This document shows, one piece after another, positions 41,422 to 41,519 of a DNA stretch of 41,519 bases. The position numbers and the translations under genes were made by a program. Source of the stretch: UBA724 sp964229545 (GTDB lineage Bacteria > Bacteroidota > Bacteroidia > Flavobacteriales > Flavobacteriaceae); NCBI GenBank assembly GCA_964229545.1, contig CAXRDP010000013.1, forward strand, positions 1-41,519. Reading direction: 5' to 3'. The notes under the pieces were generated by a model that searched no databases, was not told where the DNA came from, and saw only the letters and a program-made list of their open reading frames with translations. Position 1 is the stretch's first letter. Every line of letters begins with the position of its first letter.

Positions 41422-41519
41422 ATGCAAAGCATTGGGGATTATCAAGCTCTTTTTTCCAAACATTTGGCATCCTTTTCCCTTCCTCAGCAGCCCAAACGCT
41501 TGTTTGACCCCATTGCATA
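41422..41519 (+). CDS. Polyprenyl synthetase family protein (partial, N-terminus)
   Basis: Only the first 32 codons are in the window, reading MQSIGDYQALFSKHL, then ASFSLPQQPKRLFDPIA, and running off the right edge. Flavobacterial farnesyl/geranylgeranyl diphosphate synthases commonly begin with a similar short helix followed by PKxLYxPIxYIL ahead of the GGKRLRP motif, which would lie just outside the window. The call rests on this N-terminal resemblance and needs the next few hundred bases. Confidence 0.6.
   Translation, partial: MQSIGDYQALFSKHLASFSLPQQPKRLFDPIA

Noticed and set aside
1..41519. CRISPR array, insertion sequence, tRNA or rRNA
   Set aside because: No regularly spaced repeats, transposase, terminal inverted repeats or tRNA-like cloverleaf were seen by eye; a tRNA search program would settle the last point.

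Overview
The window looks like chromosome of a Bacteroidota bacterium, most likely class Flavobacteriia. The signs are the gene order of the heme cluster, a TonB-dependent receptor paired with a surface-type lipoprotein, a PiT transporter with a long helical tail, a DUF3109 protein, and many promoters of the Bacteroidota type (-7 TAnnTTTG, -33 TTG) with no clear Shine-Dalgarno sequences. It is gene-dense. No gap between genes exceeds about 235 bases, and I saw no tRNA, rRNA, insertion sequence or CRISPR array. Most of it is housekeeping sequence.

Region 1 (1-10608) is a heme factory. A minus-strand run reads hemA, hemC, hemD, hemE, hemF, hemB, then a serine hydrolase, a PolB-like exonuclease and the start of an oligopeptide-type ABC ATPase; most joints overlap or nearly touch. 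Facing away from hemA is an AraC-type regulator followed by hemH and hemJ. All tetrapyrrole steps from glutamyl-tRNA to protoheme are present except hemL. A 19-bp direct repeat (one mismatch) lies at both ends of the hemA/araC control region, 125 bp apart.

Region 2 (10610-17289) holds a sensor histidine kinase and a crotonase coupled to hemJ, then plsC, a bacilliredoxin, a DjlA-like co-chaperone, a HupE/UreJ membrane protein, a dCMP deaminase, a small membrane protein, MarC and a DUF3109 protein.

Region 3 (17524-20995) is class Ia ribonucleotide reductase, nrdB then nrdA, of the eukaryote-like type.

Region 4 (21002-29276, minus strand) reads: lipoprotein with a beta-helix-like body, TonB-dependent receptor, terminator, PiT phosphate transporter with a PhoU-like tail, carboxyltransferase. 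This may be a phosphate-linked outer-to-inner membrane uptake locus.

Region 5 (29420-34041) contains dgt, tadA, a cold-shock protein, a small membrane protein, aspS and a secreted MORN-like protein.

Region 6 (34040-40662) is a tripartite RND efflux operon (TetR regulator, TolC-like, adaptor, permease). A 9-bp-arm inverted repeat sits on its promoter and is a clear candidate operator.

Region 7 (40705-41519) has a 59-codon ORF overlapping a DUF2335 membrane protein gene, then the first 32 codons of a polyprenyl synthetase. Several promoters lie so close to the start codon that the mRNAs are probably leaderless.
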